Below, piece by piece: positions 46,571 to 58,090 of a stretch of 64,000 nucleotides of DNA. A program made the position numbers and the translations under genes. Positions within the stretch are counted from its first letter, which is position 1. Every line of letters begins with the position of its first letter. This DNA is from Lolium rigidum (Eukaryota > Streptophyta > Magnoliopsida > Poales > Poaceae): the NCBI RefSeq assembly GCF_022539505.1, contig NC_061511.1, positions 30,700,620 through 30,764,619 on the forward strand. The letters are read 5' to 3'. The notes under the pieces were generated by a model. It was not told the DNA's origin, did not search any database, and was given only the letters and a program-made list of their open reading frames with translations.

Positions 46571-49270
46571 TCAGTAGTTTAACTCAGTCAGTGTAAACTG
46601 CAGTACCCAAGAAATAAAGAACAAGCATTGGTTCAGATTCAACACTATGTTCATCCTCAATCTCCCCTTAGAAACCATAAACTATTAGATGGCAAATTCA
46701 AAGAACTAAAACCATTATAACCCAATGCGTGCCTAAGCAACACAGACACACGAAAGAATAAACTTGTTTGTTCTTTAACTGCGAGGAGCAGAGGTGAGAA
46801 TCACATGTGAGATGCAGTTACAAAATTAAAACAAGACATTAAAAAAGATGACCTTCATCACTTGAACTTCCTGCAGTAGAAATCCATTCAATATTTAGGA
46901 ATTTTGAGCACTTGAATCATCGCAGTAATACAATTAACTGCATGGACACGATTTACATTACGCCTGAAATAGATTTCAGAGAAGAATGAATCTGTCAAAT
47001 ATAAATGGAAAATTTCCACCTGCATCATACAATTAGAAACTTCAGAGCAAGTAGTCAAATAACCAATTTGGATTTATGGCATGCTGAAATCCTTATTGAA
47101 CTGGAGATAATAAATCTAGAGAGTATGTAACCTGTAGATGCAGAAATCATGTTGAGATGTGTCGTCGTGGTCCAAGGGCAGCGCTATTGAGGAGCTTCTA
47201 TTGTAACACACCAGTGCTAATTTGCATTGGATAGGAATATTACAAACATGAAGAAAGGCTTAAGGCCTTGATACTGGAAAAAATCAATGAACAAAGCTTA
47301 CAACTCCATATCTCTGGTTCTGTATTCTAGAGGATGGGGACATCATAAAATGAGCCAAAACCCTGTACCACTGAGGGCCCCATGCAGATTGAACTATAGT
47401 AAAGTCACGAATTGTAGGAAGGGAAACTATTGTACATACAAATGGGAAAGTCGGGGGAACTGACCATAAAACACGACATGAGAACCATCAAAAATAGCAT
47501 GAAGATATTCCACATCAATGATCACCGATTTAAATAACATCCATTATGCTAAAATAAATACAAACAACTGGATAGGCTTCATTTGAGTATCCTGTTTTAA
47601 AAATAAAAGAACCAGATATAATTATTCTATGTTAATAAATCATATGAAAGTGTAAATAGGTTGGTCCTCTGGTTTGAACATATGGGCACAATGTAACAAC
47701 ATAGGCATGTAGTAAATATGGATTATAAGAATGAAAAAACATAATAATAGATATGAAGCATTGACAGATGTATCAAGATATGACATGTGTATGTGGAAAG
47801 GATAGGAAGTGGGAACCCAAGTAATAAAAGAAATATGAAAAGGGAATAATTGATAGCACATGCAAACAGATACCAGCATAAGAAGAATTTCACACTGTTA
47901 ACTGTCAATATGTCCTGCTACATTCTAAATATGATCTTTGCAACCTCCTATTTAGTTGATAAAATAAGCATTTAGAAGTTATCCAAATATTATGAACTCC
48001 GCAGTAAGTCAGTTACATTCAAAATACTACCACAGACCTTTGATAAAGGAGAATCTTTTCTCTGATAAAAAAAATGTCATGTGCCAAGTTCAGTTCAGAA
48101 TGGGTAGGCTTATATATTTCTTCACTTGCTCTTTAATCCTATCCCATGCCTTGATTGTTTCTGGCATATTTTCCGTCTACACCTTTCAAGAAAAACATTA
48201 GGTGATCAGATCTTATTAGTACAATTATTCATAAAATAGTATGCAAAGAATCGAGATGCCATGTCCAATTCTACCTTCCTTCCAGATCATCGTCTCTGAT
48301 ATGCCATTTGTCTGAACTTGAGATTACATCATTAGTTCTGACAAACAGAAATACAACTACTTGGAAACTAATATGAGAACAAAACTTTGGGATATATAGC
48401 TACAAAAAAATCATGAATTTACTTGATGTGGTAGAGCAAGAAGAAATTTTAAACTCAATATAGAGTAAGTAATGACCTAATTATGACCAAGAGAGATACC
48501 TCAACTGGAAAAGTAGAGAGCAGAGACCACAACCATCACAGTTGTTTGTGCACCAACAGTATAAATTCCATCTCTTCAATTTCTGGCAAAAACGGAAGCA
48601 CCATTCATGAAGAAAAACTTACTGGAGCAATTTTTGACATTCATAGCTTGCATATGAAGTGAGCTACAGGGAAATTTATTCAGTAAATAATACATGCAAA
48701 TGTGCATATACAATTTTTTGCCATGAGTCCATAATACAAAGCAAGCATGACCAAATTGAAACAATCACAGGTTATACAATATTTGAAGCAAAATTCAAGA
48801 AATAAGTTTAGCACATGGCCATACTACTTTCTGATCTACTGAAGGAAGAAGAGGATTGTCAGCCAACACACACACATACACACACATGAAAACAGAGAGA
48901 GGGTCAACAACGCCGAGGTTCAGCCCCAAACACCTTATCTTGATCTTGATGGTGGTGGCTTCCACGCTATGACTACTCAATCTCTATTTCATTTCATTTA
49001 TAGTCACCAAACTATAATAAACATCCATAATGCAAAACAAGCCCTGTCAAACACAATAAATGTACAAACAGCAGCATCTTCTCAGAGCAGTATTTATCTA
49101 TGGGCATTTGCACAAACACCACATGTGCACACATGTAGCCTCACGGTAGTGGAGACAAATGCTGCAAATCAGTGATGGAGTAATGAAGAGATATTTAAGG
49201 AAAGGGTGGGAAGCCAAGGAAAGGAAGACCACTGTACCTGGGGATGGTACTCAGTCATGGGGAGAGGTTG
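46571..49270. other. Helitron 2 interior, nothing recognised
   Basis: AT-rich sequence with a CA-rich microsatellite at 48866-48888. No gene is supported. Confidence 0.4.
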
Positions 49271-49454
49271 CGTGAGGTCACCACGGAAGTAATCCGCCGC
49301 GGTGAAAACCCTAGCTTCCCCTTCCCGCACTTGTGACCCTCCCCTGCCCGTTTGCGCCTCCCTGCATCTTCTCCTCCCACGCCACCATCTTCATGCCAGC
49401 CTTCTCGTCGGCGGCGTCCTCTTCCCCTCGCGCTCGTCGGAGAATGAGCTTCGG

Positions 49455-49738
49455 GGGCGCTGGGATCGGGAGGACGACGAGGTGAGGCGGCGCCTCACGC
49501 TTATCCTGCTGAGCACCTCCCCCAATCCCCGCACGGGGCAGCGGCGGCCGCAGTCGCCGGCGGCGAGAAGCAGGGGCGGAGAGGAGGTTGGTGGTCGGGC
49601 GCTGGGATCGGGAGGACGACGAGGTGAGGCGGCGCCTCGCGCTTCTCCTGCTGAGCACCTCCCCCAATCCCCGCGCGGTGCAGCGCCGGCCGCAGTCGCC
49701 GGTGGCGAGAAGCAGGGGCGGGGAGGAGGTTGGCGGCC
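49455..49738. repeat. 142-bp tandem duplication, GC-rich
   Basis: Two head-to-tail copies start GGGCGCTGGGATCGGGAGGA at 49455 and 49597. They continue through GAGCACCTCCCCCAATCCCC and AGAAGCAGGGGCGG, with few differences. It lies in the GC-rich head of Helitron 2. 142 is not a multiple of 3, so it is unlikely to be a coding repeat. Confidence 0.9.
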
Positions 49739-49985
49739 GGCCAAACGTCACGAGCAGTGGCGGCGGCTGAGGAGAAGGGGATTGGGGAGGAGACGAATGG
49801 AACGGGACAGGGTTGGCTTTGGCCTCGCGTGGATGGAGAGATTTTTTGGGCTAGGCCAATAACAAGCTGCCACGTGGACCCGACGGAAAGGAGATGCGAG
49901 CGAGCGCCCAGCCCCTGCGCGCCGAGTGGCCTATCGTGGATGGCCTCTCCTTGCCCCATGGGGGTGCAGCAATTATACCTTTAGA

Positions 49986-51170
49986 TATCAGATGAGTTAG
50001 GCTTGGGTCAACTAACATGCACCGCATCCCCCTGAACCGACTCACATGCTCCCCAAGCTCGCACGCGTCTATAGACTTTGGTGTGTCTTAAAGGCAAAAT
50101 ATTTTTCAGTGAGAAGCGCTGGTTCCATTGATATGAGGTGGCTGTAGTGACTTTTTCAATCTTAAGATTTATTAGATCAATTTTCTAGACTTGGTATTTC
50201 AAAGGTACTTACAGGAGTAGGATGTGCGTACGTATTTGTGTTTGTACTATGTTACACAAAAAAAATTATTCCTCTAATGTCTATACAAACTTTAATTCTG
50301 CAGCCGTTGCACCAAATCTAGTACGGTACAAAACACCATCCACTTAATGATGAGAGAGTTACTCTTCAAGATATCATCGAAAGATGATGGGCATGAGATA
50401 AATGGAGAGGTGCTCACATGAGGAGACGTACTATTCCACCATGCATACCATAAATCATGTCTAGAATTTTTCTTTTACTTATAAAACATCACTTCTAACA
50501 TGTTTATGTCATTTTGTTTCTCAGAGAGTTTCATTTTTTGACCACCCAGATCGATAAGAGTTAGCCCCGACTATCCCACCGAATTATACACACTCAAAGG
50601 TTTTTTGTTCGAGCACTTTGGAGTTAGGATCAAGAGGCATAGGGAAAGAGCACCACTGCACCAAACCCTTTCTTTGGATAGGCAGTGCTGGAAACAAGGA
50701 TGACAAAGAAAGCTAGATAGATCAACACAAACCGTTTAATCCCTTCCCGGTTGAGCCTTCAGACGAGGTTGAAGTGTAGTAGACCTTTCAGTGCCACCCT
50801 TTTCATAATCTCCTTGTGCTTTCTTGTCCATGGACGGTATCTAAGCCGAAGGAAAACAAACGACCCTTCTGAAAGATCTAGGAAAGTTGTGGACGCGGGA
50901 CCAGATGATCATATTATCTGGACCGTCCATTGCTGCGTGGGGATATGTTCTGTCAGGTTTTGTCAGGCGAGGTCGTCGCTTTGAAAATGGGCTATACGAG
51001 TAAGGGGGGCGCACTGTTCGTCAGTACGTAGATCAATAAATGATGTGGGTGAGCTCGTCCGTCCATGAGTTAACGACGATTTTCTTGAGCCAGTGGAATA
51101 GGACACTGGAGGAAAATCTGCACTGCCGGTCCAAGATTCCGTCTCCGCGTGCGTTTACTTTCTACTGAGA
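49986..51170. other. Intergenic, no gene; retroposon-like patch
   Basis: At 50060-50268 there is a segment related to 28120-28316, ending in an A run (ACACAAAAAAAATT), possibly a SINE or LINE tail. The remainder has only short frames without recognisable similarity. Confidence 0.4.
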
Positions 51171-52280
51171 GTGGCTGCAATGTGTTAATAGCACCTCCAA
51201 CAGATGCGCCATATTGGCCTATTAACCGCAGATATGCAGCGTCGGAGTTCGAAATCGTCCCTCCAACAGGCGTTGTATACGGTGCGACGTTGCAAAAGAA
51301 TTTGGGCGCGGATGCTTTCGCACTATCCTAGGCGCTATACTTTGGGTTCCGGCTGCAGCGCGCGGCATCGCTCCACGCACGCGCGAAGAAAACCTCCATG
51401 AAACTTCTCGTCGTGCGTCGCCGCCCCACTGCCCAATCCTCGCCTCCGTGCGGCCGTCGGCGCAATTTCGGCGATGGACGCGAGCTCCAGCACCCCCTCC
51501 GACACCTCCCTACTCCATTCCACCTACCGCCGCCGCCTCCATCGTGGCGCCGCCCCATGCGCCAAAACCTAGCGGTGGCGCCGACGTCGGGAACACCGCG
51601 GCCTGAGCTCTCTTCGTCCCGCCGAGCCCGACGCTGTGCACAAGCGCCGCCGCCGCGCAGGGCCCCGGCAAGGCGCGACCGCCGCCCAAGAGGATGGTGC
51701 CCGCGGCCGCCCGTCGCCCGCAGCGGGTGCCGACAAGCCGCCGCCGAAGAAAGGGGAGGCGACCGCTAGTCGGCGCGTGCATCCTCCGCCACCGACTCCA
51801 TCAATGAATCATCTGCCGCCGCCGACCCATCCAACGCGCATATGGTGTTCCATGAAGTGCCGGAGAGGTAAAGAACATTTCTTTTTATCGATATCTTAGT
51901 TTAGATGCATACGTTGTCGGAGAGCCATGAATTGTATTGCAACGTAGAGTCGATGAAGCGGCTTTGATGGAGGCAATGAATGGATCTTTGTTTGTGAATG
52001 ATGACATTGTTGAAGAGGAGGAATATGAGGATGTCGATGAGGAAGGAGAAGGGTTGATTGAACCGCGCCCTACTGGTCGGTCGGCGAACTTCATCATAGC
52101 GGCGGACAAGTTGTTTTGCAAGACATGGTTGACAATTGAAATGGATCCAACAACCAGCTCCAATTAAACAAGAGAGACCTATTGGATAAAAATGAAGGAG
52201 TACTTCAACGCCAACAACACAAGTGAAAATGAGCGGAGCGTGTCTTCTCTTCGGTCTGCATCAACACCGGCTGTACATGT
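51171..52280 (+). pseudogene. Harbinger-type ORF1 (Myb/SANT-like), broken
   Basis: A start at 51474 reads MDASSSTPSDTSLLHSTY, followed by a Pro/Arg-rich, frameshifted N-terminus and an acidic segment (DIVEEEEYEDVDEEGEG). The conserved part then reads GRSANFIIAADKLFCKTWLT...MDPTTSSN and, after a TAA where relatives have Gln, TRETYWIKMKEYFNANNTSENERS. This GRS...W...D..Q.REYTYW-type block is the Myb/SANT-like ORF1 of PIF/Harbinger elements, which helps the transposase bind DNA. The C-terminal half is missing and no transposase is present. A left-end-like GAGTGGCTGCAATG at 51170 may be the terminal repeat. Confidence 0.68.
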
Positions 52281-53003
52281 TCCAGCAGACTTTATTACTT
52301 TGCGAGATGTATGCTGTTTCCCAATTTGCTGAGAACATTTAAGTATTTCCTGTGTTGTTTAAAGCTGTAAACCAAAAATATGTGCTGGGCCTTTTTTCGC
52401 ACAAAAAAGTGATGCACACCAAAATCTGTGGAGGTCACAGCCTATCTAAGTCTAGAAACTGCTGCTGCTGATGTATATCTCTACCGCATATCGCTGTGGT
52501 TAGCCGAGCTGCTGGACTAGATGTACAATGCCCTTTTTCGAATTTGAAATCTATTCCAGCTATCTCGGTAGGGTTATGCTTTAGGAAAATTCTTGGGAGA
52601 GCAACAAGAAAGAAGAAGATGGGGTGTGGGGAAGCGAGGACGGGAGTTATCTAATGGGGTTGCTGGTGGCGGTACATGATTTGGTGTGCGGTACAAGAAA
52701 CGGTGACGCGTCATGTACAATTATATCCCTAACGTCTGACTGGTACAAGTCCGTGACTGAAGTTGTGGGACCAAACACTGTACGAAATTCCTTCTACAAT
52801 GGAATACCTGTCAAAATACATGCCAGCAGCAGAGATCTCAAGGCAACTCAACGGTTCAGATAGTATGATCATCTAGACGTACAAGCCAAAACAGATTTCC
52901 GGAAAGTTGTCTTTTATATTAGCACGTAGGTATGTAAAAGAGAATGTAAAGCACAAAATTAAAGGGTTCAAGCGGCTACTAAATCAGTACTCGGCTCCTT
53001 GTC
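52281..53003. other. Intergenic, nothing recognised
   Basis: Short frames only; no terminal repeats or conserved motifs seen. Confidence 0.4.
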
Positions 53004-53006
53004 TAA

Positions 53007-53322
53007 GGCTGGCCATAGTGCAAAGTATCATATAGTGGTATCATCCATATGATACCAGTCTATGATACTACCCTTAGACTAGTCATAGTGGTTAGTATCA
53101 TCTAGTAGTATCATAATCTCATGATATTTAATTATTTTTAGAATCTCAATGCAATTTTATATATAGGATGTATTTGACATTAAATTATCTAGTTTCACGT
53201 GCTATGATACAGTATCATATTATGATACCACTAGCATATCTGTCTTCATTAATTATAGTGCCACATCAGATTTTTGGGTGGCATGCATGATACTCCTTAT
53301 GATACTAGCACTATGGCTAGCC
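53007..53322. mobile_element. Tourist/Harbinger-type MITE, 316 bp
   Basis: The ends GGCTGGCCATAGTG and CACTATGGCTAGCC are inverted repeats flanked by TAA on both sides (53004-53006 and 53323-53325). TAGTATCAT and ATGATACTA motifs recur inside. A second left-end-like sequence (AGACTAGTCATAGTGGTTAG) at 53077 suggests a partial duplicate of the end. Confidence 0.85.
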
Positions 53323-53325
53323 TAA

Positions 53326-54845
53326 GATAATACACTTTCTCGAAATGGGGCATCGCTCAGCCTCTGCATCGATACGATGCACACTGCCTTTTCATTTATT
53401 GCAAGGTTCAGAAAAATAAAAGTTTTACATCACGGATCAAACTGGGTTAAGACATGTATCAACCATCGAAAAATGAATAACAACATCGACTTATCCATTT
53501 TTTAGTCTACTAGTGTGCCACCACCCAGTATGCTGAAAATAGAAGTCCTAAGTAAGACGGTTGCTCCCAATAACCATAATCTCCCGCTGATCCTCCTGGA
53601 GAAGGAAAGCCCATTGGTGAATCCAATACGTCGCTCGTCAGATAACCTGCAAAAAATTAGTTTCCTTTTATCTATTAAAAATAATGCCATTCGACTTGTC
53701 CAAATTGAGCAACATACAGCTACTCTAAGAGAACCCATTAAGTGGCAACCTTGTTTTGGAATTCACACGTGCCAAAGCTCCTAATTTCGGGCTGCGATAT
53801 GTAGCCAGATGATGCAGCTTTTGACCCATAAAACGTCAAGATGGATAAATAATTTGGAAAAGTTAAAAGAGAATTACCAGGGTAATTGTGTTTACACAAG
53901 AGAAAACAAACAAAATCCATGTGAGTTCTTCGGTGGCTGTATGCAAGAGTCCTTTTTAGTGGTTGTGGGAAATGAAAAAGGCCAAGCTGGACTTGGTTCT
54001 GTCTTAGAGGAAGCGGTTTGTCAGGTAGGGTCGGTTTATTTTGGGTCCTCTCCACCAACATGTACTAGTTACACGCCCGATACATAGTCACCACACTACC
54101 ACGCCATTGAGCTCTTTCAAAACCCAGCCCATCGTTGGGTACGTAGGCAGCTTATTTGGTGGACAAGTGCACCTGGTGCACCGATGGAGCTGCAGGATTT
54201 CGGGGCGGCTTGTCTTTGGTAGGCCGCAGCTCTAACCTGATTCGGGTACGTAGAAGAAAATGAGCTGTTACTATGGAGCAAATTTTCTTCTCGTGAACAA
54301 GCGCACTGTCGCCGATGGAGCTTCCGGACTTTGGGGGGTCCTTGTGTAGGTGCCCGTGAACGATGTGTCGTGGCTCCGCCAAGATCTGCTTAGGTGCTCG
54401 GAGATGACTCAACAAACTTGCTAGGACACACATCGAAAGATTTGCTAAACACTGGGGGTCTCCAACCAAAGCCTTGGTCGATTAATCCCATGTCCAATGA
54501 AATTAGAGCGGATTTTATTCGATTTGATGGGATCTTGACTTATAAGCTATTTAATCCCCTCAATCCCCTTAATTACATGTTCTATCCAATAAAATAATTA
54601 GTTAGAGCTTCTCTAGCAGATTTCAAAAAATATGTTAGAATCGGGAACTCTGACGCTTTTTTTTTTTTCAGTTTTTGCGTTTTTTGCGGCCCGGTTAGAT
54701 ACTCGATAATGGCTCGGACCGGAAACTTATATCCAGGGCACCTGATAGAACCCATCGCGCCGCTATATACCGTGGGCCGCAACTGACTTAGGGTTCCAAT
54801 CCGCACCAGCTAAATCCATGCGCCAGGTAAGTGGGGACAAGGGTG
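53326..54845. other. Intergenic, repeat debris
   Basis: There is no gene. A patch at 53335-53435 with CTCTGCATCGATACGATGCA and an AT-rich tail resembles common grass retroposon ends, and 54601-54640 (TTAGAGCTTCTCTAGCAGA) resembles a Harbinger-type left end without a partner. Both are tentative. Confidence 0.35.
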
Positions 54846-55028
54846 ATCGGGGTGCACCCACATACTAGTGACGGGCCATAATTTGATGCGCCACGGATAA
54901 CCTAATACTAGTGCCGCACTACATTTGGGTGCACCTGCACCACGGGTAACCTAAGTGCCAAAATTGATAGATGGAGTTGTCCCTGCCGTCGTCACTTTCC
55001 CTCACGGCCACCGGCTCCCACGTGAAGT

Positions 55029-56060
55029 TGTTATCACCAGATTTTGGCCAAATCAGGAGATGGGCCGTAAGTGAAGATGGGCTTGAAGGATATACGCGTG
55101 GAGCATCTTTGAAGCGGCCTTGCACGAAGAGTTTGGGCTTAATTGCCCGTGTATCTGTAATATAGTAGATCGCATCTTAGTTTAGAATTAAAAGATAGAG
55201 TTTAACCCGTGCACGGTTAGGTGCACACCCGAACTAGAAAGTCCCTTGGACTATAAATATGTATCTAGGGTTATCGGAAAAGGAGGACAATCACATTCAC
55301 AACAAACACAAATCAGGCGCATCGCCACCCCTTCTTTCGAGGGTTTCTCCAGGGTAAGCATCATGCTTGCCTAGATCGCATCTTGCGATCTAGAGCGTAC
55401 TGCATTTATTCGTTACCTTGTGTTGCTCGTCTTTGAAGCGTTGTTGATGATGAGTAACACTATTTATCATAGATGTTTTGGGGCTGGCATGGATGCTTTT
55501 CTTATACATGCTTGCCTAGCTATGCTGCCCCACGATATCTAGCTGCCCTTACACCTACCTAGGTGTAAGGGCAGCACCTTGCTTGTTCGTTGTTTAGTAG
55601 ATCCAATCTGTTATAGTTGCTCCTTGATTCTTCAAGGATTGGTTTAATATCTGTATGGTTAGGCCTTGCAAACGGGTTGAACGATCCGGTAGCACGTAAG
55701 GTATGGTTTGTTCCGGGAATTGACTTAGTGTTGGTTTTTAGGCCTCTTCTAGGATTAGTTTTCCATTATCTTTCGCGTCTGTTAGGCTCAACTACGCGCA
55801 GGATGTTCCGATCATGCGGTGAAAACCCTAAACTGTCGTAGATTGGTATAGCTTTATATTGATCAAGCAGGAGCCCCATGTCATCGTTAACCCGACGTAA
55901 GCCATGGGGCGATCGGCTCTTTGAGCCGATCCACAGGGCAACCTGAGAGCCGATAGGGCTCGTATTTAATGTTTACGTGTCTGCCATGCAGGAAACTAAT
56001 CGAAGCAATCCAACACCTTCCTGACCACTAAAGGAATCAAAGAGAGACGCCTCAAATTGT
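55029..56060 (+). mobile_element. Gypsy LTR fragment with TATA box
   Basis: The LTR-like unit begins TGTTATCACCAGATTTTGGCC. It has a CTATAAATAT TATA box at 55251-55260, then the transcript-leader-like TCACATTCACAACAAACACA, CGAGGGTTTCTCCAGGGTAA and CATGCAGGAAACTAA. I recognise this as an abundant Pooideae Gypsy LTR but give no family name. No primer site, coding region or clear target duplication is seen, so it is a solo or truncated LTR. Confidence 0.65.
55542..55575. repeat. Perfect 16-bp inverted repeat in the Gypsy LTR
   Basis: GCTGCCCTTACACCTA and its exact complement TAGGTGTAAGGGCAGC are separated by CC. In the LTR transcript this would be a strong hairpin downstream of the TATA box. 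Confidence 0.9.
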
Positions 56061-56593
56061 CGACACGGTCGCCGTTTCTATTCATCGGCTGCCGCGCTAC
56101 GATGAGGATTTCGGCCGCCCTAGACCTCCTCCAGCCTTTTCGAGCCCTCCACCGCGTTCGTAGTGACCTTCTATTTCTCCTAGAAATGTCCTCGTTTTTC
56201 CACAGTGCTCTGCTCCATCTTGCTGGCGTTCATCGTCATTCTTCCCCGCAGGTCATTGACGCCAGCGCGCTCCGGTGCTTCCTTGACCATTGCATCACAC
56301 GTTGTTTGTCCACCGCGCCAAGGCATACCTCGAGCACCATCTCCCCCATCCTAGTTCACCTCCAATCGTCCCGATTCGTGGTTTGCCCTTGCTAGAGAAG
56401 ATCGAGGATGTCGATGGTAGCCGTCGTCCATGAAACTGGTATTACCAGTGGTGCACACTCATGGTGCGCCACTGATATGTACCAGGAGGGTGCGCCGCAG
56501 GTAAGTTACTACCCAGTAGCATGATAGCCATGGCGCAGTCTGTGCACCACGGGTAACACAAATTGATGCGTCACTGGCGTTTTCCTACTAGTG

Positions 56594-57584
56594 TCTGGCG
56601 CTCGTGGTAGGCATAAGCTCACGATGCCTTCTCCCGGAGCAACCCATGCTGTGGCGTGGGCCCAGGTGGGGCCTCGTCAATAAAGTCATGTCCCCGCTCT
56701 ACCCTTGCCAGGACTCGTTGCGGGTCTTCGTGGAGGCCCGGGATGTTGCGAGGGCAACCCCTCCCCCCCCCCCGTGACGCGACGTTGCAACGCCAGACCA
56801 ACAACGCGAAGGAGGAGAACGAATACCACCAGACGTTTCTGGAGAGCCTCAACATTCAACATGGCATTATGCATCCTCCGGAGCGTGGGTACTCCAGTGA
56901 GCGCCACTAGGTGTTTCGACCAATCTACCTAGGGTTAGGTTCGACGATTGTAGGGTAGGATTAGGTTCGGTACTGTGTTAATTTGTCTATGGCATGGTTT
57001 TAAATTAATAAACTATGAAATATGACGAACTATGACCCATGTTTCTCTTCAATTTTTACCATGCGAGATCCTTTTAAAATTTTCAGTGTCAATTTTGGTA
57101 TATTGTTCTGTCACTCGCTCATACGTATTGGATATATGTTATCCAACACTTTTGTTCGGAGTCATCCTGGATAGTGGATATGCGATAGATGCTCATAACC
57201 ACAAAACTATCGTCCAACTACTCGAAATCGTTAAAAAAAGGCCGACCTTCACGAAGGTAAGGCAACTCGCTCCGCACGTGACAAGTGGCGCGCTGTGGTG
57301 CTAGAAAATTCCTAAGAAGTGGTCTCCCTGCTCGCCACGTGTCGCAATGGGAAGCAAGGTGGGGATGGGGGGGGGAGAGAGAAGACTAAGTGTGTCAGTT
57401 TTTCCTTTTTTCTTCTAGATTCATTTTTTCAAAATAAAATATCTTGAGAACCGTAAGTTCAAATTGCGAACCGTTTTCACTTTTAAGATCCTCACGTCGA
57501 GATCTTCGAAACTAAATCTCATGTTGATAGGTTTGGAGATACTTTTTTTCGTACTTCCAATAATATTATGATTGTACCTGTGGT
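56594..57584. other. Intergenic, nothing recognised
   Basis: Short frames only. A run of 12 C lies near 56763 and a G run near 57370. The segment 57420-57560 (GTCGAGATCTTCGAAACTAA...) resembles a common grass repeat that precedes the minisatellite. Confidence 0.4.
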
Positions 57585-58090
57585 GTGTACCTAACTGTAC
57601 TCGTGTTTCAACTGATAAGTACTTCTGTTTTTAGTGTATTTGGTGCAATTTTTCCTTTACTCACTAATTGTACTCGCCCGTATACGGGACTGTACCTGTA
57701 CTTACGCGCGACTGTACCTGCTCGTGTGCGCCACTGTACTTCTATACATGTACTTCCTCGTGTTCACGACTGTACCTGCTCGTATGTGCGTTTGTACCTG
57801 CTCGTGTGCGTGACTGTACTTGTACTCACTCGTCTGTTCAACTGTACTCGTGTGTTGTGCGTGACTGTACCTGCTCGTGTGCACGACTGTACCTACTCGT
57901 GTGCGTGACTGTACTTGTACTCGCCTGTGTGTTCAACTGTACTTGTGTGTTGTGCGTGACTGTACCTGTAGTTGCTCGTGTGCGTCAATGTACTCGCTCG
58001 TATGCGTCACTGTACTCGCTCGTCTGCACGATTGTACTCGTGTTTCGTATGAATCAGTACTCGTGTGTTATATTTAACTGTACTCGTACT
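57585..58090. repeat. Minisatellite of TGTACCTGCTCGTGTGCGTGAC type
   Basis: Units of about 22-25 bp (consensus near CTGTACCTGCTCGTGTGCG) repeat over 500 bp. A 95-bp higher-order repeat is also present (GTGCGTGACTGTACTTGTAC at 57806 and 57901). Long Cys/Val/Thr-rich open frames on both strands are by-products of the repeat. Confidence 0.85.

Larger units (their letters stand above)
42266..49985 (-). mobile_element. Helitron 2 (7.7 kb)
   Basis: On the minus strand it starts TCTAAAGGTATAATTGCTGC at 49985 and ends ACATCTAAATCTAG at 42266. A perfect 7-bp stem hairpin lies 8 nt before CTAG. The flanking bases are A (5') and T (3'). Both termini match Helitron 1 over about 30-40 bp, whereas the interiors do not visibly align. 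The 5' end is a GC-rich, gene-start-like island with a 142-bp tandem duplication (49455-49738). The rest is AT-rich with exon-like pieces. No RepHel domain is seen, so it is probably non-autonomous. Confidence 0.85.
54846..56593. mobile_element. CACTA-like element with Gypsy LTR inside
   Basis: The right end reads, on the minus strand, CACTAGTAGGAAAACGCCAG, a CACTA terminus. It is followed by subterminal motifs of the GTTACCCGTGGTGCAC and GGCGCACC type. The left side (54846-54960) has matching subterminal motifs (TACTAGTGACGG, GCGCCACGG, GGTGCACCTGCACCACGGGT) but a decayed terminus. No transposase gene is present. A Gypsy LTR fragment occupies 55029-56060. Confidence 0.65.

Noticed and set aside
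49302..49862. 186-codon plus ORF and 146-152 codon minus ORFs
   Set aside because: They overlap each other on both strands in a GC-rich tandem duplication; no domain is recognisable.
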